In this document: piece after piece, positions 5,055 through 5,069 of the stretch
Layout: every line of letters begins with the position of its first letter
Numbering within the stretch: the stretch's first letter is position 1
Assembly (NCBI GenBank): GCA_900313295.1
Contig: OMQS01000039.1
Location: forward strand, 1 to 5,069
Length of the DNA stretch: 5,069 nt
Source of the DNA: an uncultured Eubacteriales bacterium
Lineage (GTDB): Bacteria > Bacillota > Clostridia > Oscillospirales > Oscillospiraceae
Direction: 5' to 3'
Made by a program: the position numbers and the translations under genes
The notes under the pieces: model-generated
Databases searched by the model: none
Told to the model about the DNA's origin: nothing
Seen by the model: the letters and a program-made list of their open reading frames with translations, nothing else

Positions 5055-5069
5055 TGCTATTTCCCTTTA

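Overview
The window reads like chromosomal DNA of a moderately GC-rich Gram-positive anaerobe, most plausibly a gut Clostridia member of the Oscillospiraceae/Ruminococcaceae type. The signs are strong AGGAGG-type ribosome binding sites, a Clostridia-like Rex redox repressor, a DUF2284 cysteine-cluster protein, a PucR-type regulator and GC-rich coding sequence with AT-rich spacers. The assignment is an inference from protein style and not from a marker gene. No tRNA, rRNA, insertion sequence, CRISPR array or prophage gene was seen.

Layout. A YgjV-family inner membrane protein (41-544, +) is followed by a perfect 13-bp stem (550-580). A small basic minus-strand ORF with a good ribosome binding site (599-766, -) lies in the gap before the next gene. 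A PucR-family regulator (888-2060, +) is preceded by a 17-nt perfect palindrome that overlaps its putative -10. Fourteen bases downstream starts a hexapeptide-repeat O-acetyltransferase of the maltose/galactoside acetyltransferase type (2075-2727, +), split by a -1 frameshift at a run of six C. A DUF2284 cysteine-rich protein follows (2776-3312, +) and ends at an intrinsic terminator (3320-3365).

The AT-rich spacer 3366-3498 holds a near-consensus sigma-A promoter with an imperfect Rex-type operator over its -35, then rex (3499-4128, +). Next comes a 42-codon gene (4206-4334, +) for a tiny membrane-anchored peptide with 11 cysteines and Gly-Cys repeats, closed by a very strong terminator (4351-4390). 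The last gene is a Nudix hydrolase of the CoA-pyrophosphatase group (4437-5054, +), which has its own extended -10 promoter.

How the genes relate. There is no single obvious pathway. pucR and the acetyltransferase look like one transcription unit, and DUF2284 may be read through from it because no terminator separates them. rex looks autoregulated by NADH/NAD+ state. The Cys-rich peptide may be read through from rex or have its own promoter. The least ordinary items are the 42-aa Cys/Gly peptide, the C-tract frameshift, the Rex/CRP-like palindrome before pucR and the small antisense ORF. I see no evidence for a new multi-gene system.
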